The notes: generated from the letters alone by a model not told the origin. DNA of 64,000 bases from Parendozoicomonas callyspongiae (GCF_023502345.1 NZ_JAMFLX010000015.1:1-64000), one strand, 5' to 3'; numbered from the stretch's first letter, positions 36,314-45,446 are shown. Numbers and translations are program-made.

Positions 36314-36688
36314 ATGCAGAAGCAAGAAACCCTCGAAGCCTGTAAAGCTGGTATTGCTGCCTGGCAGCGCGCATTTAACAGCCAGAATGCTATTGGCTGT
36401 GCTGCACAATACGATGAAAATGCAGTGATGGAAGCCCGTCCTTTTGGAACATTCCAGGGCCGTGAAGCCATTCAGGAGTTCTGGCAGGGAATTATTGACC
36501 AGGGTTTTGCCGATGTAGATTACACCAATGTAGCCTGGGAAGAGGCTGAAGATGGTGGTTATATCCTGACATCGGAATGGACTATGAATAAAGCATTCGG
36601 TGTCGTTCATCGTGAGCACTGGGTTGTGCAGTCTGATGGCCATGCCCGACTGATCAGCGATGACTTTGAAGTTCAAGGCGAACGCTAA
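36314..36688 (+). CDS. SnoaL/NTF2-like small protein
   Basis: About 124 residues of the NTF2-like superfamily (SnoaL or DUF4440 type): an N-terminal helix with ACKAGIAAWQRAFNSQN, then AQYDENAVMEARPFGTFQGREAIQEFW across residues about 32-58, and a beta-rich C-terminal half. Such proteins are small cytoplasmic enzymes or binding proteins for hydrophobic ligands; no specific reaction can be given. GGAG at 36302-36305 fixes the start at 36314 rather than the upstream ATG at 36257. It is divergent from the LysR gene, which probably regulates it. Confidence 0.8.
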   Translation: MQKQETLEACKAGIAAWQRAFNSQNAIGCAAQYDENAVMEARPFGTFQGREAIQEFWQGIIDQGFADVDYTNVAWEEAEDGGYILTSEWTMNKAFGVVHREHWVVQSDGHARLISDDFEVQGER

Positions 36689-36719
36689 ATAATTATAAGC
36701 ATACCAGCGATATAGTGGT

Positions 36720-36741
36720 TTTCATGAGCGCCATCATGAAA
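36720..36741 (+). other. Small hairpin between SnoaL and VOC genes
   Basis: An 8-bp perfect stem TTTCATGA/TCATGAAA with a 6-base loop lies 31 bases after the SnoaL stop. It could be a weak terminator or processing site. Confidence 0.35.
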
Positions 36742-36770
36742 CCTCAATATTCCCTGAGCGGGGAAGTTTG

Positions 36771-37646
36771 ATGAAGATCATGCATCATCGTTTATGCATT
36801 ACCGATGCTGAACAATCTCTGGTTTTTTATTGCCAGAAACTTGGTATGAGCCTTGTGGCTCATGAAGAGAGAGCGGATTCTCAGCATTACTTTCTCGCTT
36901 ATGAAAATACCAGTTCTGCTTTGCTGGAGCTGGTTTATAACCCTCACCAGTACAGCCCGGAAATCGCTCCTCAGCCGAGCCGAGCCGAAGGGTATTGGAA
37001 GTTCTCGATTGCCGTACCCAACCTTGACCAGGTCAGGCAGCTGCTTTTGGCCTGCGATGTTCCTGTTGGCGACTGTTTTGAAGTGCCGGATGTCGCTTAT
37101 CTTTGCCATCTTCAGGACCCGGATGGATACTGTATTGAACTGATTCAGCATACCTTCCTGGGAAACAAGCAAAACTGTGACCCTTGCTCAAACAGCCTGC
37201 CAGGAGTCCCAGTCTCCTTGAACCTTTCAACTCTTCGAGTGAAAGATATTGATGCCAGCCTCGTTTTTTATAAGGCGCTTGGAATGAAGCTGCTTTCCCG
37301 TCAGGTAGTCCCCAGCCGTAATATGACGCTGTATTTTTTGTCGGGCTACGGAGAAGCTGCACCTGGTACTGATATTGATGCGGTCGAGATCAGGGAATGG
37401 CTTTGGCAAAGGCCTTATACCCTGCTGGAGTTGCAGCATATTCACGGTACGGAAAGCCAGCATGATTTTCGTTATCGGGTTGGGGTGCAAACCGGGTTTC
37501 TGGGCCTGGATTATCAGGTTGAATCATTACCTGACCTGATAAGCTCTTTGGATACAATACCTGCTGAAGTTCTCACACCTGATAGGGAGAGAAAGGGTAT
37601 TGAGACCAAAGACCCGGATGGATATTGCCTGCGTTTTTTCTGTTAA
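36771..37646 (+). CDS. Two-domain VOC (glyoxalase/dioxygenase superfamily) protein
   Basis: About 291 residues from ATG 36771 (GGGGA about 7 bases upstream). Two VOC modules occur in tandem: MKIMHHRLCITDAEQSLVFY to DPDGYCIELIQ (about 1-125) and LNLSTLRVKDIDASLVFYKAL to DPDGYCLRFF (about 147-291). The first resembles lactoylglutathione lyase, but the usual third metal ligand His in the GHIAI-like strand appears as WKFSIAV, and the second module lacks several ligands too. Glyoxalase activity is therefore uncertain. It follows the SnoaL gene by 82 bp in the same orientation. Confidence 0.8.
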   Translation: MKIMHHRLCITDAEQSLVFYCQKLGMSLVAHEERADSQHYFLAYENTSSALLELVYNPHQYSPEIAPQPSRAEGYWKFSIAVPNLDQVRQLLLACDVPVGDCFEVPDVAYLCHLQDPDGYCIELIQHTFLGNKQNCDPCSNSLPGVPVSLNLSTLRVKDIDASLVFYKALGMKLLSRQVVPSRNMTLYFLSGYGEAAPGTDIDAVEIREWLWQRPYTLLELQHIHGTESQHDFRYRVGVQTGFLGLDYQVESLPDLISSLDTIPAEVLTPDRERKGIETKDPDGYCLRFFC

Positions 37647-37869
37647 AGGGTTAGTTTGTAGTGAATGATTTCGCACTTGTACACTTATCATACTCTCATT
37701 ATCAGTACTTCTTATAATTTCTAAAAATACATCATTAATTCTACTGTCACTTTCCTTGTTCTGTTTTTGTATATTGAACGTGCATGACTTGGGAAAGTTA
37801 TTTCCCGTGAACGGAAAAGAGTGTACAGCAAATTTTTATCCCACCCGATTCCAGACGAGAGCTAGAAAG

Positions 37870-38256
37870 CTATTTAATCCACTGAATGGAATCTTCACTC
37901 CATAGTGGGGACTGATCGTTAGGCGTTCCGTTGTAATTGATGGTGATTTCTTCGTTTGGAAGGATTTTCTTGATGGCCAGAAACTCAATAATTTCTTCGT
38001 CCTCACAAACCCGATACAGAGCATTTGGGGTGTAGGAGTGGTTGTAGATTGAACCAAGCCCGAGTGCTATGGCGGCTTGATCCTGGTTCCTTCCCCAGCA
38101 GAAGTAATAGTTATTCAGTACTGTTGAACGAAGGTGATCAATATCCTTGTGGGGTATTACAACGGCAGGACAGCGTTCAATAACAGTATCCCGCTCGATT
38201 TTCTTGGAAGAAAAGACCCCACGGCCTTTTCCAGAGATACTGGAGATATAAAGCAT
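37870..38256 (-). CDS. SET-domain protein, putative lysine methyltransferase
   Basis: About 128 residues, a minimal SET domain. Visible motifs are GKGRGVFSSKKI (about 9-20, SAM-binding N-SET), GSIYNHSYTPNALY (about 68-81, with the NHS of the pseudoknot), and EEITINYNG (about 102-110, catalytic Tyr). There are no pre- or post-SET zinc regions. The reaction would be transfer of methyl from S-adenosylmethionine to a lysine, on a bacterial or host protein. I prefer ATG 38256 over a GTG at 38370 because the domain begins there, though no good SD is seen at 38256. It is divergent from the desaturase. Confidence 0.78.
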   Translation of the reverse strand: MLYISSISGKGRGVFSSKKIERDTVIERCPAVVIPHKDIDHLRSTVLNNYYFCWGRNQDQAAIALGLGSIYNHSYTPNALYRVCEDEEIIEFLAIKKILPNEEITINYNGTPNDQSPLWSEDSIQWIK

Positions 38257-38392
38257 AACAACAGCCGATATTGATTCTTGTTGTTCGGTGTATTCTGCCC
38301 GTCCAGTATACAGCGTCCGTGATAATCGGCTATAAAAAGGAAAGCAGTTTTGATGATTCCGGATTTCCACAACTCTGGCAGGAGTTTATCTC

Positions 38393-39520
38393 TTGAAGAC
38401 TTCCGTTGATCGCAAGGCCAAACCTCCCATTATTCTTGTCACCAACCTTTTGTTTTCTCTTACATTTCTGGCTGCCGTTGTGCTGGTTCCCTGGTATGGA
38501 GTGAGTCATGGCTATGAAGTCTTTGACTGGATCATGCTGGTTGTGATCCTCATGTTTAATGGCACGGCAATAACCGCTGGTTATCATCGTCTCTGGGCAC
38601 ATAAAGCCTACAAGGCTCATTGGAGCCTGCGGCTTTGGTTTGCTTTGTGGGGAGCAATGGCTATCCAGAATAGCATTATGCACTGGACCTCAGGCCACCG
38701 TCGGCATCACCAGCATGTCGATGATTATGATCTTGATCCTTACTCGGCCAAAAGAGGGTTCTGGTTCTCCCATATTGGCTGGATGCTGCGCAGTTACGAT
38801 AAGGAGGTTGGAAATTTTTCCAATATTAAGGACCTGCAGAAAGATCCTGTTGTAATCTGGCAGCACCACTATTACATTCCAATTGTGTTGGCCATGAATT
38901 TCGGAGTGCCACTGTTAATTGGTCTTCTCAGTGGCAATGTGATGGCCAGCCTTCTTCTAGCTGGAGTACTGCGGCTGGTTCTCAGTCACCACTGTACATT
39001 CTTTATTAACTCACTGGCTCATATCTGGGGAAAACGTCCATTTACCGATAAGAATACTGCCAGGGATAACGGTCTTCTGGCCCTGTTTACCTGGGGTGAG
39101 GGCTACCACAACTTCCACCATGTTTTTTCTTCAGACTACAGGAACGGCGTTCGCTGGTGGCAGTTTGATCCGATCAAATGGCTGATATTTTCAGCTTCGA
39201 AAATCCGGCTGACTTCGGGGCTAAGAAGGGTCAGTGATTTCAGAATCGAAAAGGCCCGTATAGATATGCAGTTTAAACGGGCAGGGCAGAAACTTTCCTG
39301 TGAGCAGGCATTGGCTAACCTTGAAAAGCAATACCAGGAACTGCTGGAGGCGCTGAAAGAGTGGTATGCATTCCGTCAGCAATGGCTTGAAGGAAAGGCT
39401 GAAGAGTTGAGAAACCAGTGGGAGTCACTGGATATGCGAACTCAGTATGAAGAGCTGAAAAGTTCTTTAAAAGAACAAAAAGGACGCTGGCAGCTGGCCC
39501 TGATGGGACAGCTTGCATAA
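38393..39520 (+). CDS. Acyl-CoA/fatty acid delta-9 desaturase
   Basis: 375 residues, a membrane di-iron desaturase introducing a double bond into fatty acyl chains. Three histidine boxes are present: H65-x4-H70 (HRLWAH), HRRHH (102-106) and HNFHH (239-243). Hydrophobic pairs lie about 15-60 and 165-200. The C-terminal 90 residues are a charged helical tail. The start is TTG at 38393, 8 bases after AGGAG, with no ATG that would preserve the N-terminus. Desaturation of membrane lipids for cold adaptation is the usual role. Confidence 0.92.
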   Translation: MKTSVDRKAKPPIILVTNLLFSLTFLAAVVLVPWYGVSHGYEVFDWIMLVVILMFNGTAITAGYHRLWAHKAYKAHWSLRLWFALWGAMAIQNSIMHWTSGHRRHHQHVDDYDLDPYSAKRGFWFSHIGWMLRSYDKEVGNFSNIKDLQKDPVVIWQHHYYIPIVLAMNFGVPLLIGLLSGNVMASLLLAGVLRLVLSHHCTFFINSLAHIWGKRPFTDKNTARDNGLLALFTWGEGYHNFHHVFSSDYRNGVRWWQFDPIKWLIFSASKIRLTSGLRRVSDFRIEKARIDMQFKRAGQKLSCEQALANLEKQYQELLEALKEWYAFRQQWLEGKAEELRNQWESLDMRTQYEELKSSLKEQKGRWQLALMGQLA

Positions 39521-39582
39521 ATAATGGCTCGACATTCTTTGAATGTTTACGGGCCAAGCAGAACATTAAATAGAATGGATTG

Positions 39583-39614
39583 GAGCAGTAACCTGGCTTT
39601 TCAGGTTGCTGCTC
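39583..39614. terminator. Bidirectional hairpin between desaturase and HD-GYP genes
   Basis: A 13-bp stem with one G-T wobble (39583-39595 with 39602-39614) and a 6-base loop lies between the two convergent stops. Confidence 0.7.
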
Positions 39615-39634
39615 AAGAACTGTTCAGGGTTAGC

Positions 39635-40708
39635 TCAGGCCACTTTTTCTGCGTAGGTGTTCATAACTTCCAGAGCTTCTGGCAGGACCCTGCGGAACGC
39701 CTGCACAAGTCTTGGCTCAAAGTGAGTGCCAGACTGCTGCTCAATCCAGTCAATAGCTTCATCAACTGACCATGCCCGCTTGTAAGGTCGTTCCGTGGTC
39801 AGTGCATCGAAAACATCTGCGACAGCTACAATTCGTGAGCTGAGCGGAATATCTTCTCCTTTCAGACCACCCGGATAGCCTGAGCCATCCCATTTTTCGT
39901 GATGGGTTTTGGCAATTTCATACGCCATATGCATAAGGCCGGAGTCATGCTGCCCAAGAATCTGGCAACCAAACTCTGGATGCTTTTTCATCGTCTCCCA
40001 CTTATCATCATCCAGCTTTCCTGGTTTCAGAAGAACAGCGTCGGGAATACCGATTTTGCCAACGTCATGCATGGGGGCCGCTTCCATCAACAGATCAACC
40101 CAGGATTCAGGTTCGCCAATAGCTCTGGCAATCAGACCTACGTAATGGCTCATCCTGATAACATGCATGCCGGTTTCATTGTCCTTGAACTCCGCCGCAC
40201 GTCCCAGGCAGTCTATAACCTGTTTCCTTGACTGCTTAAGCTCTTCAGTTTTTTCGTTTACCAGCTGCCCCAGGTGCCGGGTCTGGTTGTGAAGAGCCAG
40301 GTGTGTGCGGACACGGGCGCGGACAATCCCCGGACGAACCGGCTTGATCAGGTAGTCAACGGCGCCAAGATCAAGGCCTTTCTCTTCATCTTCATCACTG
40401 CCCATGGCAGAGATAAAGATAACCGGAATATCCTGGGTTTTTGGGTCAGCCTTGAGTCGCCTGCAGACTTCATAACCATCCATATCCGGCATCATGATAT
40501 CGAGCAGAATCAGGTCAGGCTGAGGGTTGGACTGGGCAATCTTCAGGGCTTTGGTGCCATTCAGGGCTGCCTTAACCTTGTAGTCAGGCAGCAGAATTTC
40601 ACGCAGTACCGCAATGTTTTCAGCGGTGTCATCAACAACCAGAACAGTCTGAGCCGAAGTCTGTTCCGAGTCCGTAAACATCTTGTTTTGCATATCTAAA
40701 ATTGACAC
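39635..40708 (-). CDS. Response regulator with HD-GYP domain (c-di-GMP phosphodiesterase)
   Basis: 357 residues. A receiver domain (acceptor Asp70 in DLILLDIMMPDMDG) is followed by a linker helix and an HD-GYP domain: HDVGKIG (His214-Asp215) and the GYP signature in WDGSGYPGGL (277-279), both intact. It should hydrolyse cyclic di-GMP when phosphorylated. The start is a GTG whose G is the last base of the upstream kinase stop (TAGTG), giving a one-base overlap; an ATG at 40693 is possible. Co-translation with the hybrid kinase makes that kinase its likely partner. Confidence 0.93.
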   Translation of the reverse strand: MSILDMQNKMFTDSEQTSAQTVLVVDDTAENIAVLREILLPDYKVKAALNGTKALKIAQSNPQPDLILLDIMMPDMDGYEVCRRLKADPKTQDIPVIFISAMGSDEDEEKGLDLGAVDYLIKPVRPGIVRARVRTHLALHNQTRHLGQLVNEKTEELKQSRKQVIDCLGRAAEFKDNETGMHVIRMSHYVGLIARAIGEPESWVDLLMEAAPMHDVGKIGIPDAVLLKPGKLDDDKWETMKKHPEFGCQILGQHDSGLMHMAYEIAKTHHEKWDGSGYPGGLKGEDIPLSSRIVAVADVFDALTTERPYKRAWSVDEAIDWIEQQSGTHFEPRLVQAFRRVLPEALEVMNTYAEKVA

Positions 40709-43653
40709 TAGTCTTCTATTGCAATGGCAATATTCAGTTTCTCAAGCAACTCATCCAGCTGTTCAAGAGCCTGGTCCATATCGAATGCTTCCAGAGAGCA
40801 CTCGATGGAATCAGGCAGACCAGAGTTACCATGTAACTCTGACAGATCAGCTTTGATTGGAGAGAAGGTATCGAGAGCTTCAGTATTATCATCAGCCAGT
40901 TGGCTTCGGAGTAAACTGAGCTCCTTGGTCAGAGCATCCATCTCTATTGCTGGGGTCGCCTTGGGAGTTGCAAAGGACGCTCCCTCCTGGCTGTCAGCAA
41001 TATCCTGTTTTTCCACCTGATATTTCAGTGCCTGAATTCCTGCAACTACTTCTTCCATAGCGACTTCAATCTGTCTGGCTTTTTGCACCAGCTTGGTCTG
41101 GATGGACCTCTTTTCCGTGATCTTCTGCAGTTCCATGGCCAGGCGTGAAAGTTCGGTGGCACCGATGTTTCCTGCGACACCTTTCAGGGTGTGAGCAAGT
41201 CGAATTGCGGTTTCAAAATCTTCACCCCTCAGAGCTGCGAGGTAGTTATCAGTGAAACCGGCCTGATTGGTAATAAAACGGGTCAGCAGTTTATAGAGCA
41301 GGCTGCTCTTGTTCTGGCAGACAGCCAGACCAGCATTGACATCAATACCGACCAGAAGACACCAGTCCCACTTGTCACTTTTTTGCTCAGCGGTGCCTTT
41401 GACTTTGAGGCGAGGGCAGCTGGGTGTTATCCAGTGAGCCATTTTGGCCAGCATATCTTCGAAGTCGATCGGCTTGGCAATATGGTCATTCATCCCGGCC
41501 TCAAGCACTCGCTCGCGGTCACCACTCATGGCATTGGCGGTCATGGCCAGTATGGGAAGGTCTTTCCATTGTGGATTTTGTCTTATCAGCTGGGTGGCTT
41601 TGTAGCCATCCATAACCGGCATTTGACAGTCCATGAGAACACCGTCGAAAGAACGGGTGTTGAGGAAATCAATTGCTTCCTGGCCATTCTCGGCAAGCTC
41701 GGCAGTCATGCCGTTGCTGACCAGTAGATCGAGGGCCAGCTCCTGGTTGATTTCATTATCCTCAACCAGAAGAATTTCAGCACCGGCAAGGTGCTCAATA
41801 GCAGATTCCATGCGCAGGCTGGACTGCTTCCGTGTTGTTGCGATAGGTCGGGAGGCACCAAATGCCCTGGCAACAGCATCCATCATTGAAGACGCTGTGA
41901 CCGGCTTGGTCAGATAAGAGTGTATGTTGCTGCCTTCTCCGTGAGTGCTGGCAAAGTCCTGTCCAAACGCGGTAACAAGTATGCAGTGAGGTGGCTCATT
42001 CTTGCATTGCTGGGCCAGCAGTCGTGCAGTGCTGATACCATCCAGACCTGGCATGCGCCAGTCCAGGATAACCAAGTTGAACGGATCAGAGGAATCTTCC
42101 GCTTCCAGTATTTTTTGTAGAGCGCCACAGCCACTTCTGGTCTGTTCGACACGCATGCCGAAGCTCTCAAACATGGCGGAACAGATTTCTCTGGCTGTAG
42201 CACTATCATCAACAACAAGAACCCGGCGATTACGCAGAAAGTGCAGATCTTCTTTGGGTTCACTGACGGCCTGGGTGCCAAAGGGAATTGTGAACTGGAA
42301 GTTCGAACCTTTACCTTCAGTACTGTCTACCCAGATTTTGCCACCCATCATTGTGACCAGACGACTACAGATAGCCAGACCCAGCCCGGTACCACCATAA
42401 CGGCGGGTTGTGGAGGAATCGGCCTGGCTGAAGGACTGGAACAACTTGTTCTTCTGCTCTTCGTTAAGGCCAATGCCGGAATCTTTTACAGAAAAGTGCA
42501 GCTCGATTTCATCGCCAGTCTTCTGTGCTATCTCGGCAGAAACGATAACCTCGCCTTCCTCAGTGAACTTAACCGCGTTGTTTCCGAGGTTTAGCAAAAT
42601 CTGACCGAGGCGCAGTGGATCACCAACAAGGTCCGGCATATTTGGCGGCAGAGAGTAAAGCAGCTCCAGTCCCTTCTCTTCAGCATGAAGGCCAACAATA
42701 CTGCTCATGTCGTTCAGTACGGTTTCCAGGCGGAAAGGCACTTCTTCCAACTCAAGCTTGTCTGCTTCGATTTTGGAGAAATCGAGGATGTCGTTGATAA
42801 CACCCAGAAGTGACTGTGCCGAACGGTTGACCTTCTCGATATAGTTCCGCTGTTTTCTATCGAGGCCAGTCTGCAGCACAAGTTGGGACATACCCAGAAT
42901 GGCATTCATCGGCGTGCGGATTTCATGGCTCATATTGGCCAGGAAATCACTCTTGGCCTTGGATGCCTGTTCAGCGGTCTCTTTAGCCTGCAGGAGTTCG
43001 CTGTCCATACGCTGTCGTTCAGTGATATCACTAAATACAACAACGCAACCTTTGAGTTCGCCATCCTTCACCATCGGACGACAGCTGTATTCCACAGGAA
43101 TGCAGCGCCCATTCCGAGACCAGAATGTATCGATCAGGTTGGTGCAGGGCTCACCTTTTAGAAGAGCCTGAATTATGGGAAGTGAAGACGGGTCTCTTAG
43201 TTTTCCGGTGTGATCTCTGTGCTGGAGTAGAGGTAACAGTGAGCAACCATGAACTTCCTGCTCAAGGTAATCCAGAATATTCAGGGCGGCTTCATTGATA
43301 CAGTTCACCTTGCCCTGTTCATCCAGTCCGAACAAACCCTGGCCGACAGAGGTTAGAATCAGGCGGCTCTGCTGTTCCAGTTCCGCCAGTTCGCAGGTTC
43401 TCTCATTCACCTTTCGGTCAAGCTCTTCGTTGGCGGCTCTCAGGCGCTCGTTAGCCTGACGCCCCAGGTAGAGCATAAACATGAAATAGGGAACAGTGAA
43501 CGTGAATATCAGCCCCAGAATCTCCTGATGTTGTGCATAAGTATTGGAGAGAAACAGGCTTCCCAACAGGAGAATGAGGAAAAGAATTAACCTCCGGAAC
43601 TGGAGACTCTGAATTTTGTGTTTAATTAAAGCCAAAGAACACAGTCGGGACAT
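40708..43653 (-). CDS. BarA-like hybrid sensor histidine kinase with two receivers and Hpt
   Basis: 981 residues. Order: two N-terminal membrane segments (about 20-38 and 47-62), a PAS domain (about 95-215), HisKA with SHEIRTPMNAILGMS (phospho-acceptor His243), a HATPase ending GGTGLGLAIC, receiver 1 (RRVLVVDDSATAREI), receiver 2 (AEILLVEDNEINQEL, with acceptor in VLMDCQMPVMDGY), and a C-terminal Hpt with AHTLKGVAGN. Almost no periplasmic loop exists, so the signal is probably cytoplasmic or membrane-borne. The complete His-Asp-His relay can feed the overlapping HD-GYP regulator. The stimulus is unknown. Confidence 0.93.
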   Translation of the reverse strand: MSRLCSLALIKHKIQSLQFRRLILFLILLLGSLFLSNTYAQHQEILGLIFTFTVPYFMFMLYLGRQANERLRAANEELDRKVNERTCELAELEQQSRLILTSVGQGLFGLDEQGKVNCINEAALNILDYLEQEVHGCSLLPLLQHRDHTGKLRDPSSLPIIQALLKGEPCTNLIDTFWSRNGRCIPVEYSCRPMVKDGELKGCVVVFSDITERQRMDSELLQAKETAEQASKAKSDFLANMSHEIRTPMNAILGMSQLVLQTGLDRKQRNYIEKVNRSAQSLLGVINDILDFSKIEADKLELEEVPFRLETVLNDMSSIVGLHAEEKGLELLYSLPPNMPDLVGDPLRLGQILLNLGNNAVKFTEEGEVIVSAEIAQKTGDEIELHFSVKDSGIGLNEEQKNKLFQSFSQADSSTTRRYGGTGLGLAICSRLVTMMGGKIWVDSTEGKGSNFQFTIPFGTQAVSEPKEDLHFLRNRRVLVVDDSATAREICSAMFESFGMRVEQTRSGCGALQKILEAEDSSDPFNLVILDWRMPGLDGISTARLLAQQCKNEPPHCILVTAFGQDFASTHGEGSNIHSYLTKPVTASSMMDAVARAFGASRPIATTRKQSSLRMESAIEHLAGAEILLVEDNEINQELALDLLVSNGMTAELAENGQEAIDFLNTRSFDGVLMDCQMPVMDGYKATQLIRQNPQWKDLPILAMTANAMSGDRERVLEAGMNDHIAKPIDFEDMLAKMAHWITPSCPRLKVKGTAEQKSDKWDWCLLVGIDVNAGLAVCQNKSSLLYKLLTRFITNQAGFTDNYLAALRGEDFETAIRLAHTLKGVAGNIGATELSRLAMELQKITEKRSIQTKLVQKARQIEVAMEEVVAGIQALKYQVEKQDIADSQEGASFATPKATPAIEMDALTKELSLLRSQLADDNTEALDTFSPIKADLSELHGNSGLPDSIECSLEAFDMDQALEQLDELLEKLNIAIAIED

Positions 43654-44213
43654 ATCTCTGCAGGTTTCGTATTGGTGGTTGTTTCAGAGCATTGCAGGAT
43701 CAAAGCTACCTGCGGAGTCATGAGGGCATGATGAATGAGTGCTGTACTCGAATCATGCTTGAGAGTGGGGGTGAATGAACAAGCGATGCCTAACAGACCC
43801 TTAACCTGATGGAGTCGCAATACTAACCGAAACTCTCGGCAGCAAATGGTATATTTTTTACTGTCTGATAACTATGCAACTGGTATGAAATTAGTCAGTT
43901 ACCGGTAATCTTTACAAGATGACCAGATTTTATTTTTGAAATACATCTTAAGCAAGGATATTTATTGAAACCATGGTCTCATTAATGGTGAGGGCGGTTG
44001 TTTGATCCTAAATGGTGAAACAGTACAATCAGCTACGGTCATCAGTGTGCCATAGCTCTTCATGGCAGGGCCGTAAAGGGTCTCACGTTACAATAATCCG
44101 CTTTTTGCAATAGCTTTCCGGATCTTTGCAATATTCATATATTAAAAATGTGGATGAATAAAGTTTGCCAGAGTAGACCAGGGACAGGGCAGTCATGTGA
44201 TACGAATTCAACT
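43654..44213. other. AT-rich intergenic region
   Basis: About 560 bp between the kinase promoter and the tandem duplication. No frame carries a recognisable domain. Its base composition shifts towards A/T to the right, merging with the duplicated unit, which suggests the unit and its left flank arrived together. Confidence 0.4.
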
Positions 44214-44345
44214 TACCATCTTGTTAGAGATGTTATCGGAACTATCAAAAATAATGGTTATCCAAACATTAGATGAATAAGTGACTTGGCTAAATTTAAG
44301 CCAGTCTTGATGACTCAAAATAATATTTCATAGGAGATTTAAACT

Positions 44346-45290
44346 ATGGATATGAGCAATAAAGCCTGTATTAATAAGAGAAATTATTTTTTAACAATCG
44401 TGTTATTTGTTATTTCTATTTCGTTTCCACCTGTGGTGACGGCAGAGTCTGAAGAAAACACGAATGTAATAGTATTAAATATAGGTGAGAATATAACTGT
44501 AGATCGATTGAAAGGTGAGAAAGTAACTGTACATCGATTGATAAAGGTATTAAATCGAGTTGGACGTCAACTTGATTCAAATATTAATGCACTTTCTGAT
44601 AATTTGGAAAATTTCGATGAGAATTTTATCGATGAAAATATTAAGGGTGTATCAAAGGTTTTATTTTTTTCTCAGAGAGGTGTTGAAGTAGAAACAGTCA
44701 TGGAAGATGGTAGAAAAGCACTCGAAAATCTAAAGAAAACCAAAGATGTTATCGATCACTGGACTGCTGTTGCGGCCATTCCTGGTGAAAGCCGTGTGAA
44801 ATTTATGGAAATGCTTGGTAAATATCCTAAAGATTTTTATTCTTACGTATCTAAAATTTTATACAAGCCAGGGGGGAGGTTAGATAGTTATGGTGACGCT
44901 CTAACGTTTCTTGCCATGGCTATTGCTACTTATGAAACCTGGATGATAGTTGAAAAAACAGGAAATATAGACGAATACGGCCAGCTAATTGGTTACGCTT
45001 CTCTTATTGTTCCTTCAAATAATGGAATTATAGCAAAAAGTCTTCATGAAAGTGAACTTAACTACTGGCCTCGAGGTAATGAATTCAAATATTATGGTTA
45101 TTTGAATTCATCCAGCAAAGTGCATAGCTATACAATTGTGAGGGATAAAACCCCCCCATATCATCTTAGTTTAATAAAAGACAGGGTCAGAGGTAAAAGC
45201 TTTCGCTCTTCTTACTGTGGTCAAGAACGCTGTACTTTCCCGAAACAGCAAAAAAAACGTGATATAGAGAAATTTGAGACAGGATTGTAA
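44346..45290 (+). CDS. Secreted protein of unknown function, tandem copy 1
   Basis: 314 residues, not recognised. An N-terminal signal peptide (hydrophobic stretch FLTIVLFVISISF, predicted cleavage after VVTA near residue 34) leads to a mostly helical, charged mature protein with one hydrophobic patch (LTFLAMAIAT) and a C-terminal cysteine pair (YCGQERC). Codon use is strongly A/T-biased compared with the flanking kinase and peptidase genes, suggesting transfer. The SD AGGAGA lies 8 bases before the ATG. A 10-residue internal repeat around residues 48-67 is absent from copy 2. Confidence 0.8.
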   Translation: MDMSNKACINKRNYFLTIVLFVISISFPPVVTAESEENTNVIVLNIGENITVDRLKGEKVTVHRLIKVLNRVGRQLDSNINALSDNLENFDENFIDENIKGVSKVLFFSQRGVEVETVMEDGRKALENLKKTKDVIDHWTAVAAIPGESRVKFMEMLGKYPKDFYSYVSKILYKPGGRLDSYGDALTFLAMAIATYETWMIVEKTGNIDEYGQLIGYASLIVPSNNGIIAKSLHESELNYWPRGNEFKYYGYLNSSSKVHSYTIVRDKTPPYHLSLIKDRVRGKSFRSSYCGQERCTFPKQQKKRDIEKFETGL

Positions 45291-45361
45291 ACGTTTATTA
45301 ATCCTGAATTCCTCAGTCAGGAGCTGTATCTTTCCATTTATCAAGAAGCATACAGGAAGAA

Positions 45362-45388
45362 AAGGGGCTGTCTGAGCGACAGCCCCTT
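45362..45388. terminator. Hairpin terminator after copy 1
   Basis: A perfect 11-bp stem AAGGGGCTGTC/GACAGCCCCTT with a 5-base loop. The equivalent in unit 2 (46582-46608) sits between the convergent copy-2 and aminopeptidase genes. Confidence 0.75.
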
Positions 45389-45394
45389 GTGCTT

Positions 45395-45446
45395 TTATCC
45401 GCGAGTCAGCGGGCTGGTAGCCATGTCTTATCCCGTTTATTCGGGG
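45395..45446 (-). pseudogene. Duplicated 3' fragment of the aminopeptidase P gene
   Basis: About 50 bp match the last codons of the intact aminopeptidase gene (46615-46677), including its stop codon, but lack ten bases lying between two short GCC repeats, and it has no upstream coding part. It shows that the duplicated segment reached into the peptidase gene. Confidence 0.8.

Larger units (their letters stand above)
44214..45446. repeat. Tandem duplication, unit 1
   Basis: The unit opens with GAATTCAACTTACCATCTTG and runs through a secreted-protein gene, a hairpin terminator and a copied scrap of the pepP-like 3' end. The same order starts again at 45447, a period of 1233 bp. Both coding and non-coding parts are conserved between units, so this is a segmental duplication and not just paralogous genes. 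Confidence 0.9.
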
